From: Bathynomus jamesi
Taxonomy: Eukaryota; Arthropoda; Malacostraca; Isopoda; Cirolanidae
DNA length: 64,000 nt
Reading direction: 5' to 3'
Assembly: GCA_023014485.1 (NCBI GenBank)
Contig: JAJOZX010005796.1
Coordinates: forward strand, 61,001 to 125,000
Shown here: positions 32,491-44,969 of the stretch, piece by piece
Layout of the letters: the number at the start of each line of letters is the position of its first letter
Position numbering within the stretch: position 1 is the first letter of the stretch
Program-made: the position numbers and the translations under genes
Notes under the pieces: generated by a model
Told to the model about the DNA's origin: nothing
The model's database searches: none
What the model saw: only the letters and a program-made list of their open reading frames with translations

Positions 32491-32652
32491 AGACTTCAGG
32501 AGGAAAATTAAAGAGACGTATACAAAAACTCTATGCTTTAGAAATCAGCAAAACACGGATAGTCAAGATGAAACATTTGAGTTACAGCCTCATGGAGAAG
32601 GCTTGCCTACATTTGCAGAAGGTAATGACAACAATGCCTCTTCGGTGGGGAG

Positions 32653-33262
32653 TGTTAGAAAATCTAGAAGAGGAAGAGCATTGTGTCCCAAGGCGATATG
32701 ATGACTAAGCTGATTGATGCAGCCTTGCTTGTATATATTAAGTTAAGGTGTGTATATATCCATCTCATAATTGTAAAGTTAGTAAAAAATTCACTTAATT
32801 TAGAGCTAGCATTTTTGGGCTCTTGTGGCATCATTGTTTGGGCACTCTTGTGGCATAATTTTTATTTTTTGGGGGGCACTGCGCGTCCTGCCTACTCGTT
32901 TGTTGAATGCGGCACTTACAGGGCGTGGTCTTATAGAGCGCTCTCTTGCAATTCAGTTTGGTGTTTAGATACAAGATTGTTGCATCGTGCAATGGTGCAG
33001 GTTGTGTTGTTGCAAGATTTAGAAAGAAGACCATAAATAGTGCCCCTTTTGTTTTTTAGCTTAATTTTATGCAAGTGAGGCCTAAGGTAGGCCCACATCG
33101 AGTCAGCAACCCTGAGGTAGGACCTAATAGGACCTAATAGGACCTCCAAGTCCGTAAGTTTTTAGTCTAGCTTAACTTGGGCTGTAGGTTAAACTGGCCC
33201 TTCAGAGCTTGGCCGTTCACGGCTCAGCTGGGATTCTGAACCCAATAAAATAAAAAATAACA
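32653..33262 (+). repeat. 3' LTR of BEL-A
   Basis: 610 bp starting TGTTAGAAAATCTAG and ending AAAATAACA. It matches 16547-17154. The target duplication TCAAG follows at 33263. Confidence 0.85.
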
Positions 33263-33267
33263 TCAAG

Positions 33268-33601
33268 ATCTGATGGAAATTTTCATCGGATGGCCAGATT
33301 AATGGCAAGCAACCCATAACCCTATATAGTTTTTCATATGGTGGCTCGTGCGGGCCCGACCCCTTTAAAATTTACACTAACACAAACAGAGGCTGGGCTT
33401 AGCTCGTTGGGCCTAACCTTAACTCTTCCTTACCGTACCTAACGTAACAATCTGCGAATGATAACCGTAAACAAAGCCTCATTCATTTAATAGGCTTAAC
33501 TCCTATAGGTACTATACAAAATAGGCCATTTTCACACATAAACTATTTAGTAGGCCCACTTCATCCTCATCGTATTTAGTAGGCTATGGAAAACTGATAT
33601 G
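33268..33601. other. Spacer, possibly a retroelement leader remnant
   Basis: No coding segment. The phrase ATATGGTGGCTCGTGCGGG at 33337-33355 resembles ATTGGTGGCCCATGCGGG, which follows the BEL-B LTR at 34847. The segment may therefore be the LTR end and leader of another BEL copy, now truncated. Confidence 0.45.
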
Positions 33602-34846
33602 TGTGGGTAGTTGGGAGGTAACGAAAATGGTCCATTGAGTAGGTAGGTAGTTAATCTAACAATTATTAAACTCTTTATGTCAATAACTGGGTGGATGAAA
33701 CCAATTGGTTGCTCACCAGAGTTATTCTCCACATTAGTATTTATATACTGTGTAATAGAGCGTGCTCGGTAATAGACATACATTATCGACCAACCAACAA
33801 AAAAAAACCAAGCCGCGGGAAGAACGGACAAGAAGGAACTGGGGAGCAAGACGGAACAGGGAGAGGAAGAGGCTAAAAAACGGAAAAAGATCCCCACCAG
33901 CAAGTACGCTCTCAAAAATTGAGCAAAGAGAAGAGGGACTGTCTAATAACACTCAATAAGTGATCAGTTTTGTTTTTGAACCCAGTTTGGGGACATAATA
34001 TAAGCTGGATCAGTAAAATTAGGTCTACATTGTGGTCTAAGACCTAGCATCAATTCATAGTTTAACAAAGGCTAAGGTAAATTACCCTAACCTAATTTGG
34101 TGAGGAATCCTACTTCTTCTTTCTCTTCGCCCGTTCCCGCCTCTATGCGGGGTCGGCGTTTCTGACCAGCCTCCTCCACACAGCCCGGTCCTGGGCTTCT
34201 TCCTCCGACAAGCCCTTCTCCCTCAAATCGTCCCTCACCTTCTCCATCCACCTTCGCTTCGGTCTGCCTCTCTTTCTCCTGCCATACACCTCCATATTCA
34301 TCGTTCTCTTACCCACATAATCTTCGTCCCCTCTCATCACATGTCCATACCATTTCAGTCTACTTTCTTGTATCTTCCTCGAGATTTCTCCAACCTTTGT
34401 TGTGCCCCTTATCCTTTCATTCCTTACTCTATCCAACCTTGTCACTCCGCACATCCATCTCAGCATTCTCATCTCCGTTACATCTAGTCTTTCTCATGAT
34501 CTTTCTTTATAGCCCAAGACTCAGCCCCATACATCATAGCCGGTCTTACCACAGTCTTATACACTTTCCCTTAACCCTTGCGCCTATTCTTCGGTCACAC
34601 AACACCCCTGAAACTTTCTTCCAATTTTTCCAACCAGATTGCACTCTGTGTGTTATTTCTGTGTCCAGCTCACCGTCCTCAGCCACTGTCGATCCCACTG
34701 TGGACCTCAATTTACTCTGCCCGCTCTGGACCATTTCCGGAATCTCTAGGCTGACCCTACAAGGCTAAGCTTAATCTACTCTATAGTTAGACTGGAGATA
34801 TTAGGGGTGGGTTAATTGGGGACCAATTCATACAGAGCATTTTTCA
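33602..34846 (+). repeat. 5' LTR of BEL-B, with a LINE tail inserted
   Basis: Matches the solo LTR 7857-8898. It starts near TGTGGGTAGTTGGGAGG, continues through GGTAACGAAAATGGTCCA and ends AGACTGGAGATATTAGGGG to TTTTTCA. The LTR is broken between 34113 and 34694 by a LINE fragment; without it the two LTR copies align through GTGAGGAATCCTAC and ACCTCAATTTACTC. The leader follows immediately with TTGGTGGCCCATGCGGGA. Confidence 0.8.
34113..34694 (-). mobile_element. LINE 3' fragment (RTE/L1-type endonuclease-RT C-terminus)
   Basis: Minus-strand frame 34472-34143 reads MRMLRWMCGVTRLDRVRNE, RLKWYGHVMRGDEDYVGKR and GRPKRRWMEKVRDDL, then AVWRRLVRNADPA. This is the C-terminus of a very common class of animal LINE RTs. 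Above it, in another frame (about 34545-34500), a degenerate YDVWGWVLGYKE segment corresponds to the usual YGAECWAL motif. It is truncated at the 5' side and sits inside the BEL-B LTR. Confidence 0.8.
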
Positions 34847-35201
34847 CATTGGTGGCCCATGCGGGAATTTACATACTTTAGGCTTAACCCTACTTAACAA
34901 AAATTGCAGAATTAGGCTAAATGGTCTAGCTTAAACCTAATGTAATCAAGCCTAAAGTAACAAACTTGCTTAATTAGGTCTACAACCTAGGGCCTAACTA
35001 GGAAACATTTACATTTAAGGAGTCCTATTCCCATAAGCTTAGAACTGAGCGGCACATAAATACTTGGAGGGGGGGGATTTAACTAAATTTAAAACTTGAC
35101 TGTTTGTCTGATTACTCAAATTATTTGATCTTTCGTCTCTAATAATTTCTTCTTGCCCTATATTTCATTACGATTCCCAGTTAAACAATTTTGACTTAAA
35201 C

Positions 35202-36398
35202 ATGGACAGTGAGGAATTGAAACAATTAAAAAAGAAAAAGAGGGGAAAGTTGGGCGCTGTTACTAAGGCCATCAACACTTTTAACAATATTACACAATCA
35301 GACAAGGAAGATTTAGAGTATGTAATTTTTAAATTGGATAACTTTAAGAAGGATATAATAGCCATTGATGAGAGTATTTCAAGTTAATTGAACCTGAAAT
35401 GGCTGCTGAACAACTTATAGACCTTTACTCTGATAATGAGCATCAGGTAATCTCAATTGAACAGCACATAAGAAGATTACAGTCTCGTTTGACTGACTTA
35501 ACACCAAATAAACCTATTTCTGATTTTAATCAAAGTAGAGCTAACCTTTAAAAAAATTTAAGTGGCATGCCAAATCCCGAGTCACAAGAATTTAGGGCTA
35601 AGTTACCCACTTTGCTAGTACCAACATTTGATGGGGACACGGTACAATTCCCATCTTTCATTGAAAAATTTGAGAGTTCAATTGGTAATAAACCTTATAT
35701 TCCAACTGTTGATAAGTTTAGCTACTTAACTAGTTTCCTTAAAGGTCCAGCCTATAACATGATAGCCTATTTACCAGCTGTGGGTGATTCATATGAAGTA
35801 GCTATTGATCTCTTGAAACGTAACTACATTAATAAAGATGAGATTATATTTTAATTATCTCAACAAATTATTGATTTTGCACCCGTAAAAGATAACCACA
35901 GTAATATGGAAAGATTTTATTCCAAATTAGAAGCTATTATAGGACAACTGGTTAGTAATGAGATAGCTGTTAAAGCGTCATCTTGGCTTATACAAGGCGC
36001 AGTTCTTAGGTGCCTCCCTTTGAGGATTAAAAATGTTTTAGTTCAAAAGACGGGAGAAAATTATTCTAATCTTGAAAACATCAGAAAACCTTTCCAACTA
36101 TCCTAACTAATTTCAAATTGAGAAATAGTTCAACACAAAATAAGACCCAGACTATGGATAAACCAAAGACTGTCCCCAGAGACCAACTAGCTACAACCAA
36201 ACAGACAAAACTTGATACTGTAGAATCAAATGTGAACAACTGTAACACACGAACACCTACATTACAGAACTTTAATGTAACTGCTGCCTCAACTTACACA
36301 CCACATTGTAAATTTTGTGCAAGTGATGAACACAGTTGTACTGGGTGTGGCAAATATTCAGACTTTAACTCAAGATCTGAAAATGTGAACAGTTGAAC
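35202..36398 (+). pseudogene. BEL-B Gag (frames broken)
   Basis: Starts at MDSEELKQLKKKKRGKL (35202) with a helical N-terminus like that of BEL-A Gag. The conserved DUF1759-like segment is at 35590-35850: LPTLLVPTFDGDTVQFPSFIEKF and FSYLTSFLKGPAY. Stops at 35385, 35550 and 35852 and a frameshift near 36100 break it. ERFYSKLEAIIGQL continues at 35906. A cysteine-rich CKFCASDEHSCTGCGKYS segment at about 36310-36360 begins the zinc region. Confidence 0.75.
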
Positions 36399-37007
36399 CT
36401 ATGTAAAAAGTGTACTGGCCAGGGACATTATAAGAAAGACTGTAAATCTAGGTTAAGATTCAATTGTAAGTTTTGTAAAAGTTCACGACATGTCTCATCA
36501 ATGTGTGATTCACTGAAGTGTCCAAACAACAATACTCAAACTCAAAAGATACCTCTTCCAAACAAAGATAATCAAGAAAACGCCACTTTCATGGGACATT
36601 CTGTTTGTTCAAACAACGTAACAAAAAACACTGAGGTTCTTTTACCAACTATTACTTTGGACTTAGTGAATGGTGAAGGTAGCACCACTCCAGTGAGATG
36701 TCTTATAGACTCTTGTTCTCAACAAACATTTGTTTCGCAAAATTTAGTTAATAAATTGGGTTTGACACCAAACCCGAATGAACAAGAACTCAATATCACA
36801 TCCTTTGTTAAGGATAACTCAAACAAAAATAGCTATAAGACAATTGACCTGGAATTACATGTAGAAAATGGATTAGAAAAAATTAAAATAGTCATTATTC
36901 CAAAAGTAGGACAAAACAAACTGGTTGTACCCAAACTAGAACAAACCATCAATCATTTGAGGAAACAGTACGATATAGCTGATAGCCATATCACAACAAC
37001 ACAGTAG
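36393..37007 (+). pseudogene. BEL-B zinc knuckles and protease
   Basis: The frame reads LCKKCTGQGHYKKDCKS (CCHC) and FNCKFCKSSRHVSSMCDS (CCHC-like). A linker leads to the protease at about 36700: RCLIDSCSQQTFVSQNLVNKLGL. DSCSQ replaces the D(T/S)G triad, which is common for BEL proteases (LIDSGSQ). The serine/cysteine variation is notable but not necessarily inactive. The segment ends in LEQTINHLRKQ. Confidence 0.75.
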
Positions 37008-37009
37008 CT

Positions 37010-37724
37010 AACATTGAAATGTTAATGGGGGCAGATTATTTCATCTTATTCATAGGGGCATAGTGAAGATAGGTAATGGTATAGCTTATCAGACACCATC
37101 AGGGATAGCCCTTTTGGGTGACCTATCCAGATACAACCTAGACCTAAACCAAAATAGTTCATGACTAACAAATACTATGTGCCTCAACTCAGTCCTACAT
37201 AAACACCTGTAAGAATAGCAACACTTTGAATAATATTATAACAGCTGAGAACATTAATTCATCACTATCAAATGAAACTCTAGATGAGGCAATTCAAACT
37301 TTATGGTTGCTAGAATCTGTGGGTATACATGACACAAATCAAACTTCAGAAGATCAGTTAATGGTAGAAAAATTTGAAGACACCATTCAGTGCAAAGACA
37401 ATAGTTATTTTCTGAGTTACCTTGGAAAATAAATTGTCCAACTTTAAGAGATAATCTCAAAGTAGCTAAAGGACATTTATATAAAGTAATGAAAAAGCTC
37501 AACCAAGATACAGAAAGGCTTCATTGAAGAAGTAACAAATAACCCTTTTAAAAAAGATAGTTGTCATTATTTAACCCACAGAAGGGTTTATCGACAAGAT
37601 GCCCCAACAACAAAACTCAGAGTAGTATATAACTGTAGCCTCAAAGACAGTAATAAACACAGTTTGAATGATTGCCTGATTGAGGGTCCTAATCTCATTT
37701 CTGACCTTGTGAAGATCTTACTCA
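37010..37724 (+). pseudogene. BEL-B protease-RT linker and RT start
   Basis: In broken frames: EMLMGADYF, GIVKIGNGIAYQTPSGIALLGDLS (the BEL GADYF and S..GW-like region), then ENINSSLSNETLDEAIQTLWLLESVGI (37226-37432), and KLRVVYNCSLKDSNKHSLNDCLIEGPNLISDLVKILLRFR (about 37610-37732). The reading stops exactly at the hAT insertion. It resumes with LDKYALQSDISKAFLRINLK at 44970. Stop codons and frame changes are frequent. Confidence 0.7.
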
Positions 37725-39475
37725 GGTTCAGGCAGTGGCGGATTTAGGGGGGGGCCGAGTAGGCCATGGCCTACGGCCCCGCGCCTGTGAGGGCCCCGCG
37801 CCCTCACTTATAATTATAATGTTGGATTCCACTATAAATAATACAATTGATTAATGATTAGTGATAATTATGGTATCACTCTCTTTGCTGGCGGGAGTTA
37901 GTTCTATTCAGGCCGCTGTGGAGTGCACATGTGAGTGTGTTTAGTGGTAAGTAATGGTAAAAGTCGTATCTCGAAAAGTCGCCAGTCAATAAATGGGGAT
38001 GGGAGTTTTTGTCAGCTTTATAATAACATAAATAAGTTGAAAAATGTTAAATAATGTAATTAATTTTTTTATGAAACGTACTTAGGCTAGGTTAGGTCAG
38101 TTTAGCTAGATTTCATAATAAATACATTTTATACATATTTAAGGAAAAAGTCGCCACTGGTGGGGGCTGGCGACTTTTCCCATAAAGCGACTTTTTTCAC
38201 CCGAACAACTGTTTAGTGTCTGTATTTAATTAATTAATTAAACTGTATTAATTAATACTAAACCGAGGGTCAAGTGTAAATAGTTTGTTTTTTATGTTTT
38301 TATGTTTCAGGATAAGGCAGTGAGGCTGCACTGAGGCACAATGGAGAAATCAACAAGTCGTGATCGTGATCAAGGGAGGAAGTATAAAGCTGGCTCTGTT
38401 AAACGACAAGAAAAGGCAGACGTAAACAAAGAGTAAAAAAACTACCAAAAATAACTCAATGGTTGACATATCCAACAGTATCTGAATCTGCAAAATCACA
38501 AACTCAAACTGAATCTGAATCAGAAGAGACACCAATTACGCCTGAAACAACTGGAGAAGCCACAACTAGTACTGAAACCTAGTGTAGTTAGCGCAATTGA
38601 ACCTGAACACAGTGACAGTGAGGAGACACAAGAGGAAGTGAAAGTTATGAATACCGGTACTGAACAAGGATTTGAAACGGATCTTGGATTATGGCCTAAA
38701 ATAATTACTGAAAATGTGTGTGACTATTGGTTGAAAAGGGGAAGCGCAGAATGTCGACACTGTGATGGTGACTTCAAAGAGTCAGCTGTGAAAGAGCTAA
38801 ACAGAACCCGTCATTGTACAAAGACATTATTCACTCGAACTCATTCATTATCTGGCCAAGAAATTAATCTTAAATGGCTCTGTTACTCTAAAACAACTGG
38901 TAAAGTGTATTGTTTTGCTTGCAAGCTTATGTCAAAGGTGGAAAGCTCATTCACAACTGGCTTCAATGGTTGGAAGAACGCTAGGTATGTCATAGAATCT
39001 CACAGTAGGTCAGATCAGCACAGGAAAAGTATGGTCGAAATGATATATCGAAAGACTGCGGGTGCCCGTATTGACTCTAATCTAGTACAACAATATGAAA
39101 GTGAATGCGAGTACTGGCAAGCAGTATTGAGGAGGTGTGTAGATGTTTTAAAGCTACTTTGCGAACGCGGGCTAGCCATTCGAGGTAAAGATGAAGTAAT
39201 TGGATCAGTACACAATGGAAACTATCTTGGGATTCTAGAGCTGCTGAGCACATACGACAGTTTCTTGGCAGCACATATCAAGAAACACGCAAACAAAGGT
39301 AGTGGTCATACTTCCTACTTGTCCCATGTCATTTCTGAGGAAGTCATTGGAATAATGGCAGAAAAGGTTATGTCCTCAATAACAGATGAAGTAAAAACAG
39401 CAAAGTACTTCTCAATTTCTGTTGACTCCACACCTGATATTTCACACATGGATCAACTTACTTTTACAATCCGCT

Positions 39476-42400
39476 CAGTGGCGGATTTAAGGTGCGCGGG
39501 GCCCTAGGCCGGTTGGAGTGCGGGGCCCCAAACTACGCAAAGCTAGCTTAATTAACTGAAATGAAGATTTACACCCCCATCCCCCAGTGGTGACCTTACG
39601 GGGCCCTCAAATCAATGGGCGAGCGAAGCGTTAAAATAATTTACTTTTTAAACAATATTCAATTTATTGATAATTAATTAGCCAAATGACCATTTCATAG
39701 TTGAACATTACACATTTGTTTTTTTGAAGCTTAACAATAAAAAATAACTATAATATACACCATTAACAAAAAATAACTATAATAATACACCATTAACTAA
39801 AGAGAATACCACTTGACTGACATGCAAATGATGCAATGAGTGGGTTTTGTTTATTGCAGGCAATTTGTACGGTACACTTAACTATTTCTCAGTCAAAAAA
39901 GATTTTTTCTAGCCTTCTTACTTGCAAACTGTTTGATGACATCAGTAAAATCAAGCACCCTTAATTTCTCATGCTCAATGCTCAACAGGGTGAGTGAAGA
40001 CAAACGGTCCTGCCCCATGGTGTTTCTTAGATAATTCTTGACTAGTTTCATCTTGGAGAATGATCGCTCCCCAGTGCAGTTTGTGACAAACATGCAGAGA
40101 TAGAGTCGTAATACAATTTCAACATTAGCAAATGTTTCTACCATGTCATGTCTGTGAATTATCTCATACATTTCTAGTTCAGGACTTTTTGCAGCCTTTG
40201 CACCACCTGATGAAGGAGCACTTTCAGGTGAATCTCTTGGAATGGATTTCATAAGGTGTGCAAACTGCAAAAGCTCCGACTCCAATCCAGCCTCCAAGTC
40301 CTTAGGATATGAAGACACAAGCTTTTCAGCAGATGCTTTAAGCTCAGTGTTCGTTTTGTTTGAGATTTCTGATAAAAACCCAAATTTCTCTCGAAGGTCG
40401 CTGTAAGCAGCAATGCGTTGTTGTAGGGCAGCACAGAGCTTGTCAATGATGGGCAAGAATGCAGTCACTCTAAACTTGTCTCTCCCTGTCAGCATAACAT
40501 CCTCCGCGGAGTCTAGTTCATCGTGGTGACGCTTGCGCTTCCTAATACGCTGCGTGTCGGCGTAGTATGCATCATTACTCGTCACATCACAGGGATCACA
40601 CTTAGCCATAGCTTTTGCTTCAAAGTCATCGAACTGGGATCTCAGGTCTTTAGCAAATTGTAAAAGAGACTCTAGCAGTGTGACAGCTGTGTTGAGGGAG
40701 AGCCCAGATTTTTGCAGCTGGATACTGCTACTCTGAAACCTTTCCAATACTGTATCCCAAACTTCAAGAAGAATCACTGTTTCAAGTTTTTTCAAACCTC
40801 TGAGAAGACCACTTGCTTCAGCTCTTGTTTCAGCTGGCTGATTCTGATCTGAGAATAACTCTTCCAGAACAATGATGTTTTCTTTGTGTGCTCTACTGAG
40901 AGCAGCTACAGCATCTGCTCGTGCTGACCAACGAGTGTCTGAAAGTATTTTATCAACTTTCAACTTCTTATCTTTATTAGTCTCTAGTACCTCACGGTGT
41001 CTCCTCCAACGATAAGTAGATGCAACAAGAAAGGAGTACATATTTTGTACCAGAGCAAACAATGACACTGCAGCAGGACAGCTTTCTGCAGCACACTTAG
41101 CCACCAAGTTTAAGGAATGAGCCATACATGGTATGTACTCAGCTTCACTACACTCATTCTTGATTATCTGTTGGGTCCCCAGATATTTACCAGACATGTT
41201 GCTGGCATTGTCATAGGACTGTCCTCGGCAGTCGATAACTGGAATGTTCTTCTCTTTAAGAAAATCAAGAACAGTTGTACCAATATCTCTGCCAGTGTGG
41301 CTTAGCATGGGAATAAACTGCAAAAACCTTTCAACTGGACCTGTAGTAGGCAGTACATAGCGGATTGTAAAAGTAAGTTGATCCATGTGTGAAATATCAG
41401 GTGTGGAGTCAACAGAAATTGAGAAGTACTTTGCTGTTTTTACTTCATCTGTTATTGAGGACATAACCTTTTCTGCCATTATTCCAATGACTTCCTCAGA
41501 AATGACATGGGACAAGTAGGAAGTATGACCACTACCTTTGTTTGCGTGTTTCTTGATATGTGCTGCCAAGAAACTGTCGTATGTGCTCAGCAGCTCTAGA
41601 ATCCCAAGATAGTTTCCATTGTGTACTGATCCAATTACTTCATCTTTACCTCGAATGGCTAGCCCGCGTTCGCAAAGTAGCTTTAAAACATCTACACACC
41701 TCCTCAATACTGCTTGCCAGTACTCGCATTCACTTTCATATTGTTGTACTAGATTAGAGTCATACGGGCACCCGCAGTCTTTCGATATATCATTTCGACC
41801 ATACTTTTCCTGTGCTGATCTGACCTACTGTGAGATTCTATGACATACCTAGCGTTCTTCCAACCATTGAAGCCAGTTGTGAATGAGCTTTCCACCTTTG
41901 ACATAAGCTTGCAAGCAAAACAATACACTTTACCAGTTGTTTTAGAGTAACAGAGCCATTTAAGATTAATTTCTTGGCCAGATAATGAATGAGTTCGAGT
42001 GAATAATGTCTTTGTACAATGACGGGTTCTGTTTAGCTCTTTCACAGCTGACTCTTTGAAGTCACCATCACAGTGTCGACATTCTGCGCTTCCCTTTTCA
42101 ACCAATAGTCACACACATTTTCAGTAATTATTTTAGGCCATAATCCAAGATCCGTTTCAAATCCTTGTTCAGTACCGGTATTCATAACTTTCACTTCCTC
42201 TTGTGTCTCCTCACTGTCACTGTGTCAGGTTCAATTGCGCTAACTACACTAGGTTCAGTACTAGTTGTGGCTTCTCCAGTTGTTTCAGGCGTAATTGGTG
42301 TCTCTACTGATTCAGATTCAGTTTGAGTTTGTGATTTTGCAGATTCAGATACTGTTGGATATGCAACCATTGAGTTATTTTTGGTAGTTTTTTTACTCTT

Positions 42401-43076
42401 TGGTTTACGTCTGCCTTTTCTTGTCGTTTAACAGAGCCAGCTTTATACTTCCTCCCTTGATCACGATCACGACTTGTTGATTTCTCCATTGTGCCTCAGT
42501 GCAGCCTCACTGCCTTATCCTGAAACATAAAAACATAAAAACAAACTATTTACACTTGACCCTCGGTTTAGTATTAATTAATACAGTTTAATTAATTAAT
42601 TAAATACAGACACTAAACAGTTGTTCGGGTGAAAAAGTCGCTTTATGGGAAAAGTCGCCAGCCCCCACCAGTGGCGACTTTTTCCTTAAATATGTATAAA
42701 ATGTATTTATTATGAAATCTAAGCTAAACTGACCTAACCTAGCCTAAGTACGTTTCATATAAAAAAATTAATTACATTAATTTAACATTTTTCAACTTAT
42801 TTATGTTATTATAAAGCTGACAAAAACTCCCCCATCCCCATTTATTGACTGGCGACTTTTTCGAGATACGACTTTTACCATTACTTACCACTAAACACAC
42901 TCACATGTGCACTCCACAGCGGCCTGAATAGAACTAAACTCCGCCAGCAAAGAGAGTGATACCATAATTATCACTCAATCATTAATTATATTATAATTAT
43001 ATGTGAGGCGCGGGGCCCTCACAGGCGCGGGGCCGTAGGCCATGGCCTACTCGGCCCCCCCCTAAATCCGCCACTG
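39476..43076 (-). mobile_element. hAT transposon, inner copy, inserted in the outer copy in reverse orientation
   Basis: 3601 bp with the same ends as the outer copy (CAGTGGCGGATTTA and complement) and an exact 8 bp target duplication AATCCGCT (39468-39475 and 43077-43084). Sequence identity with the outer copy is very high over the whole length. Its own transposase runs on the minus strand. The nested copy is younger than the outer one. Confidence 0.95.
39893..42491 (-). pseudogene. hAT transposase of the inner copy (nearly intact)
   Basis: Minus strand. The start is the MEKSTSRDRDQGRKYKAGSV methionine at 42489-42491. The frame runs to the KLNLNQ region and shifts at about 42305. It resumes at 42105 with the GSAECRHCDGDF segment, then shifts again near 41755. 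The long open frame 41707-39893 (604 residues) covers the catalytic core and dimerisation domain: FSISVDSTPDISHMDQ, IDCRGQSYDNASNMSG, GERSFSKMKLVKNYLR and LLSIEHEKLRVLDF. Each of the two later shifts is a one-base difference from the outer copy (ACGGGCAC-like and AAGGGAAG sites). Between the two copies all catalytic segments are represented. Confidence 0.88.
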
Positions 43077-44969
43077 AATCCGCTATGTACTGCCTACTAC
43101 AGGTCCAGTTGAAAGGTTTTTGCAGTTTATTCCCATGCTAAGCCACACTGGCAGAGATATTGCTACAACTGTTCTTGATTTTCTTAAAGAGAAGAACATT
43201 CCAGTTATCGACTGCCGAGGACAGTCCTATGACAATGCCAGCAACATGTCTGGTAATATCTGGGGACCCAACAGATAATCAAGAATGAGTGTAGTGAAGC
43301 TGAGTACATACCATGTATGGCTCATTCCTTAAACTTGGTGGCTAAGTGTGCTGCAGAAAGCTGTCCTGCTGCAGTGTCATTGTTTGCTCTGGTACAAAAT
43401 ATGTACTCCTTTCTTGTTGCATCTACTTATCGTTGGAGGAGACACCGTGAGGTACTAGAGACTAATAAAGATAAGAAGTTGAAAGTTGATAAATACTTTC
43501 AGACACTCGTTGGTCAGCACGAGCAGATGCTGTAGCTGCTCTCAGTAGAGCACACAAAGAAAACATCATTGTTCTGGAAGAGTTATTCTCAGATCAGAAT
43601 CAGCCAGCTGAAACAAGAGCTGAAGCAAGTGGTCTTCTCAGAGGTTTGAAAAAACTTGAAACAGTGATTCTTCTTGAAGTTTGGGATACAGTATTGGAAA
43701 GGTTTCAGAGTAGCAGTATCCAGCTGCAAAAATCTGGGCTCTCCCTCAACACAGCTGTCACACTGCTAGAGTCTCTTTTACAATTTGCTAAAGACCTGAG
43801 ATCCCAGTTCGATGACTTTGAAGCAAAAGCTATGGCTAAGTGTGATCCCTGTGATGTGACGAGTAATGATGCATACTACGCCGACACGCAGCGTATTAGG
43901 AAGCGCAAGCGTCACCACGATGAACTAGACTCCGCGGAGGATGTTATGCTGACAGGGAGAGACAAGTTTAGAGTGACTGCATTCTTGCCCATCATTGACA
44001 AGCTCTGTGCTGCCCTACAACAACGCATTGCTGCTTACAGCGACCTTCGAGAGAAATTTGGGTTTTTATCAGAAATCTCAAACAAAACGAACACTGAGCT
44101 TAAAGCATCTGCTGAAAAGCTTGTGTCTTCATATCCTAAGGACTTGGAGGCTGGATTGGAGTCGGAGCTTTTGCAGTTTGCACACCTTATGAAATCCATT
44201 CCAAGAGATTCACCTGAAAGTGCTCCTTCATCAGGTGGTGCAAAGGCTGCAAAAAGTCCTGAACTAGAAATGTATGAGATAATTCACAGACATGACATGG
44301 TAGAAACATTTGCTAATGTTGAAATTGTATTACGACTCTATCTCTGCATGTTTGTCACAAACTGCACTGGGGAGCGATCATTCTCCAAGATGAAACTAGT
44401 CAAGAATTATCTAAGAAACACCATGGGGCAGGACCGTTTGTCTTCACTCACCCTGTTGAGCATGAGCATGAGAAATTAAGGGTGCTTGATTTTACTGAGT
44501 CATCAAACAGTTTGCAAGTAAGAAGGCTAGAAAAATCTTTTTTGACTGAGAAATAGTTAAGTGTACCGTACAAATTGCCTGCAAAAACAAAACCCACTCA
44601 TTGCATCATTTGCATGTCAGTCAAGTGGTATTCTCTTAGTTAATGGTGTATTATTATAGTTATTTTTTGTTAATGGTGTATTATTATAGTTATTTTTTAT
44701 TGTTAAGCTTCAAAAAAACAAATGTGTAATGTTCAACTATGAAATGGTCATTTGGCTAATTAATTATCAATAAATTGAATATTGTTTAAAAAGTAAATTT
44801 ATTTTAACGCTTCGCTCGCCATTGATTTGAGGGCCCCGTAAGGTCACCACTGGGGGATGGGGGTGTAAATCTTCATTTCAGTTAATTAAGCTAGCTTTGC
44901 GTAGTTTGGGGGCCCGCACTCCAACCGGCCTAGGGCCCCGCGCACCTTAAATCCGCCACTGGGTTCAGG

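Larger units (their letters stand above)
16547..33262 (+). mobile_element. BEL/Pao retrotransposon BEL-A, interrupted by three insertions
   Basis: A BEL/Pao element with 608 and 610 bp LTRs and a perfect 5 bp target duplication TCAAG (16542-16546 and 33263-33267). The gene order gag, protease, RT, RNase H, integrase is BEL-like. It is interrupted by a hAT MITE (21051-21717), a CsRn1-like Gypsy (22327-30762) and a deleted hAT (30770-31733). Removing these with their duplications restores one continuous element. The gag-pol reading frame is damaged in several places, including the protease active site. Confidence 0.9.
38341..44545 (+). pseudogene. hAT transposase of the outer copy (split, frameshifted)
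   Basis: N-terminal part at 38341-39475: MEKSTSRDRDQGRKYKAGSV, then after a frame change CDYWLKRGSAECRHCDGDF. Next comes a TTF-type zinc-finger region, RHCTKTLFTRTHSLSGQE and WLCYSKTTGKVYCFACKL. FSISVDSTPDISHMDQLTF (catalytic Asp region) precedes the nested insertion at 39476. It resumes at 43085 with VLPTTGPVERFLQFIPML and CRGQSYDNASNMSG (second Asp region), then MAHSLNLVAKCAAESCP, and ends with LCMFVTNCTGERSFSKMKLVKNYLR (hAT dimerisation domain with the catalytic Glu). Frameshifts occur near 38430, 43255, 43490 and 44465. The family resembles zinc-finger MYM-like hAT transposases. Confidence 0.88.
37733..44961 (+). mobile_element. hAT transposon, outer copy (contains inner copy)
   Basis: Ends CAGTGGCGGATTTA (37733) and TAAATCCGCCACTG (ending 44961), with an exact 8 bp target duplication GGTTCAGG (37725-37732 and 44962-44969). 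Excluding the nested copy at 39476-43076 and one duplication, the element is about 3.6 kb, the same length as the inner copy. Its single transposase gene is on the plus strand and is cut at TIR by the inner insertion. Terminal GGGGCCC- and CGCGGGGCC-rich subterminal sequences are shared by both copies. Confidence 0.93.
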
